Shown one piece after another: positions 56,692 to 64,000 of a stretch of 64,000 bases of DNA. A program made the translations under genes and the position numbers. The DNA lies in assembly GCF_012972705.2 (NCBI RefSeq), contig NZ_JABCSC020000004.1, forward strand, positions 62,001-126,000, read 5' to 3'. The DNA comes from Uliginosibacterium aquaticum (GTDB lineage: Bacteria; Pseudomonadota; Gammaproteobacteria; Burkholderiales; Rhodocyclaceae). Each line of letters starts with the position of its first letter. Positions within the stretch are counted from its first letter, which is position 1. Below the pieces are notes generated by a model. The model was not told the DNA's origin and did no database searches. It saw only the letters and a list, made by a program, of their open reading frames with translations.

Positions 56692-58512
56692 TCAGACCGC
56701 GCTGCGGTGGGCGATGTAGGCGCGCCAGCCGCCAAACGGGCTGATGTCTTCAGCCTCCGTGAGGGCCGTGTGTTCGCACAGGAAACCCTTGAGCGTTTCG
56801 CCGTTGTCCAGGATCAGGCTGCCGATGCCCAGCGGGGCCGGGATGCGGGCGACGAAATCACCAAAGGCGGCCGGGGTGAGCTCCCAGACCTCGACGACGA
56901 TGGCTACGCCACCTGAGCTGACCGCTTGCAGGCCGGGCTTGGGCGGCACGCTGCCGGGCAGAGCGTAGAGCCGGTAGGCTGGCGCGGTGTGACAGGCCCG
57001 TACGAAGCGGGCGGCGCGCTCGGTCAGTTCGTGATTCAGCGGCATGCCTGAGAGGTGGGCGCCGATCACCGCCAGGCGTATCCATGGGGCCTCCGGGGTG
57101 GCCGGCCATTCCATTCGTGCGCCAGGCGGCGGCAGCGCGTGGCGGGTGTGGCCGACGCGACAGTCGCTGCTGCGGTGCAGGGTGTCGGCGAGGCGTGCAA
57201 GCGCGGCGTCATGCCAGGCCGGTGCCAGCAGGGTGACTCCGGCGGGCAGGCCGTCCGGGCGCAGTGGCCCGGGCACTGCCACGGCGCATAAATCCAGCAG
57301 GTTCGTGAAGTTGGTGTAGTGCCCGAGCTGGCTGTTGAGGCGCACCGGATCGGCCTGGACGGCGGCAATCCGGTGCTGGGTTGGCGCGCTTGGCAGGGCC
57401 AAGAGGTCCAGGCTCCTCCATACGGGGGCGATCTGCTGGCGCAAGGCCTGCAGGCGGGTCTGCGCCTGCATGGCCTGTGCGGCGTCGAACTCGAGACCGC
57501 GCGCAATGACTGTGAGGACGGTCGGGTCCAGCGATTCGGGCCGGTTCTGTAGCAGGCCCTTCGTGGCTTCGAGGCGTTCGGCCACCCAGGGGCCATCGTA
57601 GAGCAGCGCCGCCGTTGCAGCGAAAGGTGCGAAATCAAACTCGACCAGCTCGCCCAGCGTGGCGAGTTTTTCCAGCATGTCGGCGTAATGCGCCGCGGCT
57701 TGCGCGTCGCCAAAGAATTCGCGCTCCTCGGCGCGCAGCACGCCGATCCGGGGCCGGGCCGGCAAACCGGCCGCTTGCGCATGGCGTGACCATGGATCGG
57801 CAGGGTCTGCCCCGCCGGCGACACAGAGCACCTGCCAGGCTTCACCGGCGCTGATGGCGAATACCGACACGCAATCGAGTGAGCGGCAAGCAGGTACTAC
57901 ACCGGTGGTAGGGAGCCAGCCGCGCGTGGGTTTGGCGCCGACGATGTTGTTGAAGGCGGCCGGCACACGCCCGGAGCCTGCCGTGTCGGTCCCCAGTGCG
58001 AAGCTCACGCAGCCTTCCGAGACGACCACGGCCGAGCCGGAGCTGGAGCCGCCGGATATATGTTCGGCACTGAAGGTGGAGCTAGGGGTGCCGTAGGGCG
58101 AGCGGGTGCCGACCAGGCCCGTGGCGAACTGGTCGAGGTTGGTCTTGCCGATGAGGATCGCGCCGGCATCGAGCAGGCGCTGCACCACTGTGGCATGAGC
58201 TTCGGCGATATAGCTGAAGGCCGGGCAGGCGGCAGTGGTGGGTAGGCCGGCGACATCGATGTTGTCCTTCACGGCAAACGGGATGCCGTAGAGCGGGCGC
58301 TGCGGGCCAGGGCCAAGTGCCTCCAGCTCCTGCGCGCGTTGCTGCAAGGCGGGCGCATCCAGGCGATAGATCCAGGCTGCCGGATTCGAGGCGGCCAGCA
58401 AGGGCTGCAATGCGTTGAGCAACTGTAGTGGCGTGAGTGCGCCACTCGCATAGTCCCTTTGCAGGGCGGTGATGGAGAGATCGCGGCCAGAAGAGAGCGT
58501 CGAGTCGGTCAT
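56692..58512 (-). CDS. atzF: Allophanate hydrolase (AtzF/DUR2-type)
   Basis: Amidase-signature enzyme that splits allophanate to ammonia and CO2. The 606-residue product has the Ser-cisSer-Lys triad: K82 in GIPFAVKDNIDV, cis-Ser in GGSSSGS (154-160) and nucleophile S180 in GTDTAGSGRVPAA. The C-terminal 140 residues form the extra allophanate hydrolase domain (LAVIGAHLSGMPLNHELTER, GIGSLILDNGETLKGFLCE). Length fits AtzF. No urea carboxylase is adjacent, so the allophanate probably comes from the divergent atzG-atzE-atzH-like operon. A CTTGTATACAAG palindrome lies 28 bases before the start. Confidence 0.92.
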   Translation of the reverse strand: MTDSTLSSGRDLSITALQRDYASGALTPLQLLNALQPLLAASNPAAWIYRLDAPALQQRAQELEALGPGPQRPLYGIPFAVKDNIDVAGLPTTAACPAFSYIAEAHATVVQRLLDAGAILIGKTNLDQFATGLVGTRSPYGTPSSTFSAEHISGGSSSGSAVVVSEGCVSFALGTDTAGSGRVPAAFNNIVGAKPTRGWLPTTGVVPACRSLDCVSVFAISAGEAWQVLCVAGGADPADPWSRHAQAAGLPARPRIGVLRAEEREFFGDAQAAAHYADMLEKLATLGELVEFDFAPFAATAALLYDGPWVAERLEATKGLLQNRPESLDPTVLTVIARGLEFDAAQAMQAQTRLQALRQQIAPVWRSLDLLALPSAPTQHRIAAVQADPVRLNSQLGHYTNFTNLLDLCAVAVPGPLRPDGLPAGVTLLAPAWHDAALARLADTLHRSSDCRVGHTRHALPPPGARMEWPATPEAPWIRLAVIGAHLSGMPLNHELTERAARFVRACHTAPAYRLYALPGSVPPKPGLQAVSSGGVAIVVEVWELTPAAFGDFVARIPAPLGIGSLILDNGETLKGFLCEHTALTEAEDISPFGGWRAYIAHRSAV

Positions 58513-58539
58513 GGGGGCGTCCAGATAGGCAGGGGAGTG

Positions 58540-58551
58540 CTTGTATACAAG
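58540..58551. promoter_or_regulatory. GntR-type operator before atzF
   Basis: CTTGTATACAAG, a perfect 12-bp palindrome of the kind bound by FCD-type GntR regulators. It is 28 bases upstream of the atzF start codon, where it could cover the promoter. Confidence 0.65.
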
Positions 58552-58864
58552 TAAGTGTGCAATCGGCGTGCCAACTTGGCCGGGTGCTCACGGCTTCATT
58601 CAAGGGTTTGATTTTTATCGACTTGTTGGGCGCTCTTGAGCTCCGGGGGCTGTCGCCGGAGCAGGGCTGCGCACCGCTGCGGGGGATGGCGTGGCGCTCC
58701 GCCCGCTTCTGGTGCGGGGCGCCAACCGCTCCCCCAGCGCCCTGCCGGAGTGGCGCGGATCAGCCTGAGAAGGCAGAGGCGCTTGCTGCTACAAGGTTTG
58801 GGAGGGCGCAGCGGGAGGGCTGTTCAGCAGAGGCGCAGGCAGGGGAACAGAAATTGCATTTGAT

Positions 58865-58876
58865 CTTGTATGCAAG
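58865..58876. promoter_or_regulatory. GntR-type operator before atzG
   Basis: CTTGTATGCAAG, the same palindrome with one mismatch, 32 bases before the atzG start. A TTGCAT hexamer is just upstream. A matching pair on both arms points to joint control, most simply by the gntR product of the same operon. Confidence 0.65.
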
Positions 58877-58907
58877 ATTGTTTCCGAACCCCATAAAGGA
58901 GGAGCCC

Positions 58908-59108
58908 ATGCAAAGCGAAGTGGTGATGAAGGAGAACCCCTGGCTGGCCTATGTAGAGCAGGTGGCGGTGCTGCAGGGGTATGCGCTGGATGCGCCGCAG
59001 CTCGCGCGGGTGGCGGAGCAGATGGCATTGGTGGCGCGTGTGGCAGCGCCGCTGCTGGCACTGCCACTGGCGGCCGCCGTGGAACCGGCGCCGATCTTTC
59101 GCCCATGA
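58908..59108 (+). CDS. atzG: AtzG-like subunit (DUF4089)
   Basis: 66-residue protein homologous in layout to AtzG/HpxX, the small partner that wraps an AtzE-type amidase as GatC does GatA. WLAYVEQVAVLQGYALDAPQL and RVAAPLLALPLA are the two conserved helices. The ATG has a very strong site (AAAGGAGGAG) and the end overlaps atzE by four bases (ATGA). An upstream open frame to 58557 has no binding site. Confidence 0.85.
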   Translation: MQSEVVMKENPWLAYVEQVAVLQGYALDAPQLARVAEQMALVARVAAPLLALPLAAAVEPAPIFRP

Positions 59109-60526
59109 GCGCGGCAGAGGCGTGGCTGGGACGCAATGCCTGGCAGATGGCGGAGGGGGTGGCAGGCGGAGAGGTGAGTGCACGTGAGCTGGCAGAAGCC
59201 AGTTTTGCCCGCATGGATGAACGGGATGGAGCGCTCCTTGCCTATACCGACCAGACCCGCGAGCGCGCCCTGCGCGAGGCTGCCGCAGTGGATGCGCAGC
59301 GGGCACGGGGCGAAGCCCTGGCGCCGCTGGCTGGTGTGCCCTATGCCGTGAAGAATCTGTTCGACATCGTCGGTCTGCCGACCCTGGCCGGCGGGCACCG
59401 CGCGCGTACTGCGGGCCCGGCGGCCGCGGACGCCACCCTGGTCGCGCGTTCGGCCGTGGCCGGTGCCTGTCTGCTGGGTGGGCTGAACATGGATGCGTAT
59501 GCCTATGGCTTCACCACCGAAAACAGCTTTCATGGCGTGACCCGGAATCCGCTCGATCCGACCCGCGTGGCCGGCGGCTCCTCAGGTGGCAGCGGCGCCG
59601 CGGTCGCGGCTGGGCTGTGCGCCTTCTCGCTGGGCTCGGATACCAATGGCTCAATCCGCGTGCCGGCTTCCTTCTGTGGCATCTACGGCCTCAAGCCTAC
59701 CTACGGCGGGCTCTCACGGGGCGGCAGCATGCCTTTTGTGCACAGCATCGATCACGTCGGTCCCTTTGCGCGTTCGCCACGTGATCTGGCGCGGATCTTC
59801 GATGTGCTGAGCGGGCTTGATCCGCGGGACCAGGCCTGTCGGCGCGTAGCCGGTGCGGCGACCGAGGCCGCAGTACTGCAGGCGCAGCTGCAGGGCCCGG
59901 GAGCGCTGCGGGTGGCACGGCTGAGTGGCTACTTTGATCAATGGTCCGGCCCGGAGGCGCGCCGAGCCAGCGAGCGTGTGGCGCAGGCGCTGGCCGCCAG
60001 CGACGAGCTGGATATTGCCGATGTGGCGGCGGCTCGCGCCGGAGCCTTCGTGATCACTGCCAGCGAATCGGGCCAGCTCTACCGCCCGGCCTTGCAGGCC
60101 TGGTATGAGGACATGGAGCCGAATAATCGCGACCGCATGCTCGCTGGCAGCCTCATTCCAGCCAGCTGGTATGTGCAGGCCCAGCGCTTCCGGCAGGTTT
60201 TTCTGCAGCGCCTGCAGGATTATTTCGAGCGTTTCGATCTGCTGATTGCGCCCGCTACGCCGGTAGTGGCGACCACGATTGCCCAGCCCGAGCTGGACTT
60301 GCCGGGCGGGCGGGTGCCGACGCGCCCCTCGATCGGCCTGCTGACCCAGCCGATTTCTTTTATCGGCCTGCCAGTGGTGGCTGTGCCGCTGCCCACAGAC
60401 ACTGCCTTGCCGATCGGTGTCCAGCTGATTGCTGCGCCGGGCCGGGAGGATGTGGCGCTGGCTGCGGCGGCGGTTCTGGAGGCGCAGGGCCTGTGTTTTC
60501 GTCAACCGTGGATCAGGGAGGGGTAA
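59105..60526 (+). CDS. atzE: AtzE-type amidase (1-carboxybiuret hydrolase or HpxY-like)
   Basis: Amidase-signature hydrolase of 473 residues. Triad: K83 in PYAVKNLFDIVG, cis-Ser in GGSSGGSGAAV (158-167) and S183 in GSDTNGSIRVPASF. In the cyanuric acid pathway AtzE with AtzG deaminates 1-carboxybiuret; in Klebsiella the related HpxXY act in oxalurate/purine nitrogen use. The nearby atzF favours the first reading. GatA is excluded by the absence of gatB and by the AtzG partner. The stop overlaps the next start as TAATG. Confidence 0.87.
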   Translation: MSAAEAWLGRNAWQMAEGVAGGEVSARELAEASFARMDERDGALLAYTDQTRERALREAAAVDAQRARGEALAPLAGVPYAVKNLFDIVGLPTLAGGHRARTAGPAAADATLVARSAVAGACLLGGLNMDAYAYGFTTENSFHGVTRNPLDPTRVAGGSSGGSGAAVAAGLCAFSLGSDTNGSIRVPASFCGIYGLKPTYGGLSRGGSMPFVHSIDHVGPFARSPRDLARIFDVLSGLDPRDQACRRVAGAATEAAVLQAQLQGPGALRVARLSGYFDQWSGPEARRASERVAQALAASDELDIADVAAARAGAFVITASESGQLYRPALQAWYEDMEPNNRDRMLAGSLIPASWYVQAQRFRQVFLQRLQDYFERFDLLIAPATPVVATTIAQPELDLPGGRVPTRPSIGLLTQPISFIGLPVVAVPLPTDTALPIGVQLIAAPGREDVALAAAAVLEAQGLCFRQPWIREG

Positions 60527-60900
60527 TGCCGATCAATGATGAACGCATGTGTGCCGAGGTGAGCAAGGCTTCGGATCGCTACGAGGCGGCCTTGCTGGTG
60601 AACGATCTGGCCGTGCTCGACGAGCTGTTCTGGAAGGATGGTCGGGTCGAACGGGTCAATGCTTCGGATGAGCAGGTCGGTATAGATACGATTCGGGCTT
60701 TCCGCGCGGCGCGCCCGTTGCGTGGCCTGGCGCGCGAACGGCTGGCTCGGCGCATCGTGTGTTTCGGCACCCACAGCGCCACTGTGAACATCGTTTTCCG
60801 GCGTAGCGTGGATGGCCGCATCGGCCGCCAGAGCCAGACCTGGGTGCGTTTCGGGACAGACTGGCGTATCGTCTTCGCTCATATCAGCTATCGCGAATGA
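60526..60900 (+). CDS. atzH: AtzH/HpxZ-like protein (DUF3225, NTF2 fold)
   Basis: 124-residue NTF2-like enzyme. DLAVLDELFWKD, GIDTIRAFRAARP and GRQSQTWVRFGTDWRIVFAHIS are the characteristic blocks of DUF3225. AtzH is reported to convert 1,3-dicarboxyurea to allophanate between AtzE and AtzF; HpxZ is its relative in purine operons. GGGAGGGG lies ahead of the ATG, and the start overlaps the atzE stop by one base. Confidence 0.85.
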   Translation: MPINDERMCAEVSKASDRYEAALLVNDLAVLDELFWKDGRVERVNASDEQVGIDTIRAFRAARPLRGLARERLARRIVCFGTHSATVNIVFRRSVDGRIGRQSQTWVRFGTDWRIVFAHISYRE

Positions 60901-60937
60901 TGCCCGATGGCTGGCCCTCCACTGCCTTGAAGTGCGC

Positions 60938-61633
60938 ATGAGCCCAGACGATCTCTCCTCCGCTTCCCCAGGCCTGGCCGGCTCGCGTGTCGATCACGTG
61001 TATGCCCGTGTCAAGGACGACATTTTTGAATTCCGTTTGCTGCCCGGCGATCGCTTCACCGAGAGCCAGGTGGCTGAGCGCCTTGGGGTGAGCCGCACGC
61101 CGGTGCGCGAGGCGCTCTACCGGCTGGAGCGGGAGGGGTATCTGTTCGTGCACTTCAGGAATGGCTGGAGCGTGCGTCCCTTTGATTTCGTGATGTTCGA
61201 GAATCTCTACGAGCTGCGCATGATCCTTGAGAGTGCGGCGGTGCGAAAACTCTGCGACCAGACCGATCTGAGCCATGTGGAGGTGCTCAAGCCCGTCTGG
61301 CTGGTGCCGGAGGAGGCGCGCGTGCGCGATGCTCGCGCGGCGGCCGAGCTGGATGAAATCTTTCACACTACCCTGGTGGATGCGGCAGACAACCCTGAGC
61401 TGGCCCGCGTGCATAACGATGTGATCGAGCGCATCCGCATCATCCGCCGGCTGGATTTCACTCAGGGCTACCGCGTGGAGCGCACTTACGAGGAGCACGC
61501 TCAGATCCTTCAGGCCATTCTGCGCCGGCGCGCCGATCAGGCCGTGCTGCTGCTCAACAGCCATATCGCCGAGAGCCGCGCCGAGGTGCGCAAGATCACC
61601 CTGCACCGGCTCCAGTCTGCGCGCCAGAGTTAG
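60938..61633 (+). CDS. GntR-family transcriptional regulator (FCD type)
   Basis: 231-residue regulator. The N-terminal winged helix (about 15-75) has GDRFTESQVAERLGVSRTPVREALYRLEREGYL, and the all-helical FCD ligand domain (about 82-215) has YELRMILESAAVRKL, DEIFHTTLVDAADN and EEHAQILQAILRRRADQAV, with the metal-type His residues. It ends the atzG-atzE-atzH operon, 37 bases after the last stop. The paired CTTGTATRCAAG sites are its likely targets (inference). Start at 60938 follows the family. Confidence 0.92.
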   Translation: MSPDDLSSASPGLAGSRVDHVYARVKDDIFEFRLLPGDRFTESQVAERLGVSRTPVREALYRLEREGYLFVHFRNGWSVRPFDFVMFENLYELRMILESAAVRKLCDQTDLSHVEVLKPVWLVPEEARVRDARAAAELDEIFHTTLVDAADNPELARVHNDVIERIRIIRRLDFTQGYRVERTYEEHAQILQAILRRRADQAVLLLNSHIAESRAEVRKITLHRLQSARQS

Positions 61634-62775
61634 ACCGCTCGCACCGCGGTGGCCAGTCTTTGTAAGGCCTCGTCCAGCAATGCCCGGCTGCAGCCGAAGT
61701 TCAGGCGCAGGAAACCGTTCAGGCCGAAGTCGCGGCCGTCCGAGAGTCCCAGACCGTGTCGTTCGAAGTGGCGCTGCGGGTCGGTGAGGCCCAGCCCGCG
61801 GCAGTCCAGCCAGGCCAGATAGGTGGCCTCGACTTGCGTCATGGAGAGGCCGGGCAGGGCATTCACGCCGGCCAGCAGGGCGCGCGCATTGCTCTGCAGG
61901 TAGGCCAGCAGGGCTTCACGCCAGGGGCCGCCGTCACGGTAGGCCGCTTCGCAGGCGACAAGGCCTAGCACGTTAACGTCCGGGATCAGGCCACGCGCGC
62001 TGGCCAGGTATTGTTTGCGCAGATGGGCATTCGGGATCACTGCGAAGGCGCAGCCGAGGGCCGGGATGTTCCAGGTTTTTGAGGGCGCCATCAGGGTGAT
62101 GCTGCGCTGGGCGATGGCTTCATCCAGCGCGGCGATCGGCAGATAGGGCTGGGCCGAATCGATCACCAGGCCGCAGTGGATGTCATCCGAGCAGATCAGC
62201 CAGTCATGCTTTTCAGCGTGCCAGGCGAGGCGTGTGAGCTCTTCGCGGGTCCACACCCGGCCGACCGGGTTGTGCGGATTGCACAGCATCAAGAGGCGCG
62301 CGCTCTGGGTGGCGAGCAGGGCGTCGAGGCCGTCCCAGTCATATTCCCAGCGCCCGCCCTTGAGCACCAGCTCGCTGCGCACCAGGCGGCGTTGGTGGTT
62401 GTCTGGCGCCAGCAGCATCGGCGGGTAGATCGGCGGGAAGGTGAGCACGCCGTCGCCGGGCTCTCCAGCGAGGCGGCAGGCGAGGTTGAAGCCCTGCACC
62501 ACGCCGGGCAGGAAAACCAGCCAGTCTGGCTCGATCTGCCAGTCGTGATCGCGCGCGATGCCTTCCACGATGGCTTCGCGCAGGGCTGTGGAGACATGGG
62601 CATAGCCGAATACGCCGTGATCGAGACGGGCCTGAAGGGCTTCACGCACGGCGGGGGGAGCGGCGAAATCCATGTCGGCCACCCACATTGGCAGCACGTC
62701 GCGATGGGCATAGCGTTGCCACTTGATGCTGTCTGAGTGACGGCGGTCGGGCGGGGTATCAAAGTCAAAAGCCAT
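61630..62775 (-). CDS. PatB/MalY-type PLP aminotransferase (cystathionine beta-lyase-like)
   Basis: Fold-type I PLP enzyme of 381 residues. MWVADMDFAAPPAV near the N-terminus, CNPHNPVGRVW, DDIHCGL and the PLP-lysine block APSKTWNIPALG (Lys near 233) are the PatB/MalY signatures. The group includes C-S lyases that release pyruvate, ammonia and homocysteine or H2S. MalY's regulatory role is confined to enterobacteria. The tail overlaps the convergent gntR gene by four bases. cysK lies upstream on the same strand after a terminator. Confidence 0.9.
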   Translation of the reverse strand: MAFDFDTPPDRRHSDSIKWQRYAHRDVLPMWVADMDFAAPPAVREALQARLDHGVFGYAHVSTALREAIVEGIARDHDWQIEPDWLVFLPGVVQGFNLACRLAGEPGDGVLTFPPIYPPMLLAPDNHQRRLVRSELVLKGGRWEYDWDGLDALLATQSARLLMLCNPHNPVGRVWTREELTRLAWHAEKHDWLICSDDIHCGLVIDSAQPYLPIAALDEAIAQRSITLMAPSKTWNIPALGCAFAVIPNAHLRKQYLASARGLIPDVNVLGLVACEAAYRDGGPWREALLAYLQSNARALLAGVNALPGLSMTQVEATYLAWLDCRGLGLTDPQRHFERHGLGLSDGRDFGLNGFLRLNFGCSRALLDEALQRLATAVRAV

Positions 62776-62822
62776 GGTGCGGAACTCCTGAAGTGATCAG
62801 GGATTGTAGGGCGGGCGCGAAG

Positions 62823-62849
62823 AAAAGAAGAGGGCGCCGCAGCGCCCTC
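62823..62849 (-). terminator. Rho-independent terminator after cysK
   Basis: Minus strand GAGGGCGC-TGCG-GCGCCCTC followed by TTCTTTTCT, 22 bases after the cysK stop. Confidence 0.88.
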
Positions 62850-62871
62850 CTTGAAGCAGGTTTGAGCTGGC

Positions 62872-63804
62872 TCAGACTGCCAGATGCTCAAACAGCGGGG
62901 TGGAGAGATAACGCTCGCCGAAGCTCGGGATGATCACCACGGTGGTCTTGCCGGCATTCTCCGGGCGGCGGGCCACCTGGAGTGCGGCCCATACGGCGGC
63001 GCCGCTGGAAATGCCGACCAGCAGGCCTTCTTCGGTGGCCATCCGGCGGGCGATGTCGAAGGTGTCAGCGTTGCTCACGCGCAGTACTTCGTCATACACG
63101 CCGGTGTTGAGGATGCCCGGCACGAAACCGGCACCGATCCCCTGGATCGGGTGCGGACCGCGCGCGCCGCCGGAGAGCACCGGGCTGGCGTCGGGTTCCA
63201 CGGCAAAGACCTGCACCGAGGGCTTCTTGGCCTTGAGCACTTCGCCCACGCCGGTGACCGTGCCACCGGTGCCGACGCCGGCTACGAAGAGGTCGACCGT
63301 GCCGTCGGTGTCACGCCAGATTTCTTCGGCCGTGGTGTGGCGGTGAATCTCGGGGTTGGCCGGGTTCTCGAACTGCTGCGGGATGAAGTAGCGTGAGTCC
63401 GCAGCGGCAAGGTCCTGCGCGCGCTTGATCGCGCCCGGCATGCCTTCCGGTCCCGGGGTGAGGATCAGCTCGGCACCGTAGGCCTTGAGTAGCAGGCGGC
63501 GCTCACGGCTCATGGTTTCGGGCATTACGAAGGCGCACTTGTAGCCCTTGGCCGCACAGACCATGGCCAGACCGATGCCGGTGTTGCCGGAGGTGGGCTC
63601 CAGCACGATGGTGTCCGGGCCGATCTTGCCGGCCTTCTCAGCCGCTTCGATCATGGCTGCGGCGATCCGGTCCTTCACGCTGTGGGCCGGGTTGAAGAAC
63701 TCGAGCTTGGCCAGCACGCGGCCGTTGATGCCGGCGGCGAGGCGATTGAGTTGCACCAGCGGGGTGTTGCCGATCAGCTCGGTGACATTGGCGGCGATCT
63801 TCAT
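62872..63804 (-). CDS. cysK: Cysteine synthase A (O-acetylserine sulfhydrylase)
   Basis: PLP enzyme that makes cysteine from O-acetylserine and sulfide. The 310-residue product has K44 in [14 protein letters not shown] as the PLP lysine, the substrate loop [11 protein letters not shown], the phosphate loop [12 protein letters not shown] and the family segment [14 protein letters not shown], which marks the A isoenzyme. AAGGAGAG precedes the ATG. It is a single gene with its own terminator; no cysE is adjacent. Confidence 0.97.
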   Translation of the reverse strand: MKIAANVTELIGNTPLVQLNRLAAGINGRVLAKLEFFNPAHSVKDRIAAAMIEAAEKAGKIGPDTIVLEPTSGNTGIGLAMVCAAKGYKCAFVMPETMSRERRLLLKAYGAELILTPGPEGMPGAIKRAQDLAAADSRYFIPQQFENPANPEIHRHTTAEEIWRDTDGTVDLFVAGVGTGGTVTGVGEVLKAKKPSVQVFAVEPDASPVLSGGARGPHPIQGIGAGFVPGILNTGVYDEVLRVSNADTFDIARRMATEEGLLVGISSGAAVWAALQVARRPENAGKTTVVIIPSFGERYLSTPLFEHLAV

Positions 63805-63882
63805 GCAGTCTCTCCTTGAGTGGAATACCGGGCGATTCTATGCCGGGCCCGCTGGAATGAGGAGCCCGGCAAGGGGAATGAG

Positions 63883-63903
63883 AAAGGGGCCCGCAGGCCC
63901 CTT
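63883..63903 (-). terminator. Rho-independent terminator of the edge gene
   Basis: Minus strand AAGGGGCC-TGCG-GGCCCCTTTCTC, 18 bases after the stop of the partial gene at the window edge. Confidence 0.75.
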
Positions 63904-63920
63904 GTGGATTCAGTGCATGC

Positions 63921-64000
63921 TTACTTGGCCGCGCCCGGGCCGGAGTTGCGGAACTCGAACAGGCGGTTGGCCGGGAAGGCCGTGTTGACCTTCGGGTTGC
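63921..64000 (-). CDS. Probable pectinesterase, C-terminal end (cut by the window)
   Basis: Only the last 26 codons are present, reading PKVNTAFPANRLFEF and then RNSGPGAAK before TAA. The ending F-E-x-R-N-S-G-P-G-A is the usual close of pectinesterases (CE8), whose conserved tail is (Y/F)xNxGPGA. That assignment rests on a short motif and needs the rest of the gene. If correct, the enzyme would be exported and remove methyl esters from pectin, fitting the ogl gene at 18.6 kb. The gene extends beyond the right edge. Confidence 0.45.
   Translation of the reverse strand, partial: NPKVNTAFPANRLFEFRNSGPGAAK

Larger units (their letters stand above)
58513..58907. other. Divergent intergenic region of the atz-like cluster
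   Basis: About 395 bases between atzF and atzG without a credible gene; the open frames in it lack starts with binding sites. It carries one palindrome at each end, described separately, and a GC-rich hairpin around 58637-58663 (GCTCCGGGGG and its near complement). No known riboswitch, including the guanidine class, is recognisable. Confidence 0.6.

Noticed and set aside
56692-60526. GatA-type glutamyl-tRNA amidotransferase subunits
   Set aside because: No gatB or gatC is present; the AtzG partner, DUF3225 gene and allophanate hydrolase C-terminal domain give a better explanation.

Overview
The window is a GC-rich, gene-dense stretch of a chromosome from a Gram-negative betaproteobacterium. 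The evidence is a conserved housekeeping set (ftsZ, ispDF, relA, kdsDC-lptCA, valS, pepA-holC, lptFG, ilvIHC-pssA-leuA, dnaB, cysK), a one-piece tmRNA with tag ANDEQFALAA, and typical betaproteobacterial families (Porin_4 porin, phasin, DUF3106/DUF3619 sigma-factor operon, DUF2069). A Rhodocyclales-like origin is my inference; nothing here fixes the genus. I found no tRNA, rRNA, CRISPR array, insertion sequence or prophage.

Layout. 0-7.5 kb: ftsZ, ispD-ispF-thpR, a PlsC-type acyltransferase, a host-attachment-family protein, mtfA and relA. 7.6-15 kb: a small exported Ala/Lys protein, a two-component system, then three tandem TPR-glycosyltransferase paralogs in the same direction. 15-18.5 kb (minus): ubiU-ubiV-ubiT-DUF202-truC, an oxygen-independent ubiquinone operon with a REP-like inverted pair between ubiU and ubiV. 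18.6-22.4 kb: an isolated oligogalacturonide lyase, a porin, a 0.5 kb gene-free stretch and a phasin with a well-formed, operator-flanked promoter. 22.6-28 kb: kdsD-kdsC-lptC-lptA, a CPA2 (Kef-type) antiporter, and a pilin-like gene behind a strong sigma-54 promoter match. 28-34 kb: two large orphan histidine kinases. 34-40.9 kb: valS, a GST, ssrA, and pepA-holC-unknown. 41-45.2 kb: lptF-lptG and a sigma factor/DUF3619/DUF3106/RDD operon. 45.3-51 kb: ilvI-ilvH-ilvC-pssA-leuA. 51-56.6 kb: DUF2069, YihY, a PilZ-like protein, dnaB and a HTH-REC protein. 56.7-61.6 kb: a divergent allophanate/carboxybiuret-type cluster (atzF against atzG-atzE-atzH-like-gntR). 61.6-64 kb: patB/malY-type lyase, cysK and the last 26 codons of a probable pectinesterase.

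Physiology suggested (inference): a facultatively anaerobic heterotroph making ubiquinone without oxygen, storing PHA, possibly using pectin oligomers, recovering nitrogen through allophanate, and carrying pili and extensive membrane signalling.

The most interesting non-coding signals are: (1) two CTTGTATRCAAG palindromes, one before each arm of the atz-like cluster; (2) a sigma-54 promoter plus a 16-bp perfect palindrome between the pilin gene and an orphan kinase; (3) two TGC-rich inverted repeats bracketing the phasin promoter; (4) the REP-like pair inside the ubi operon. No wholly new system is proven; these are the best leads.
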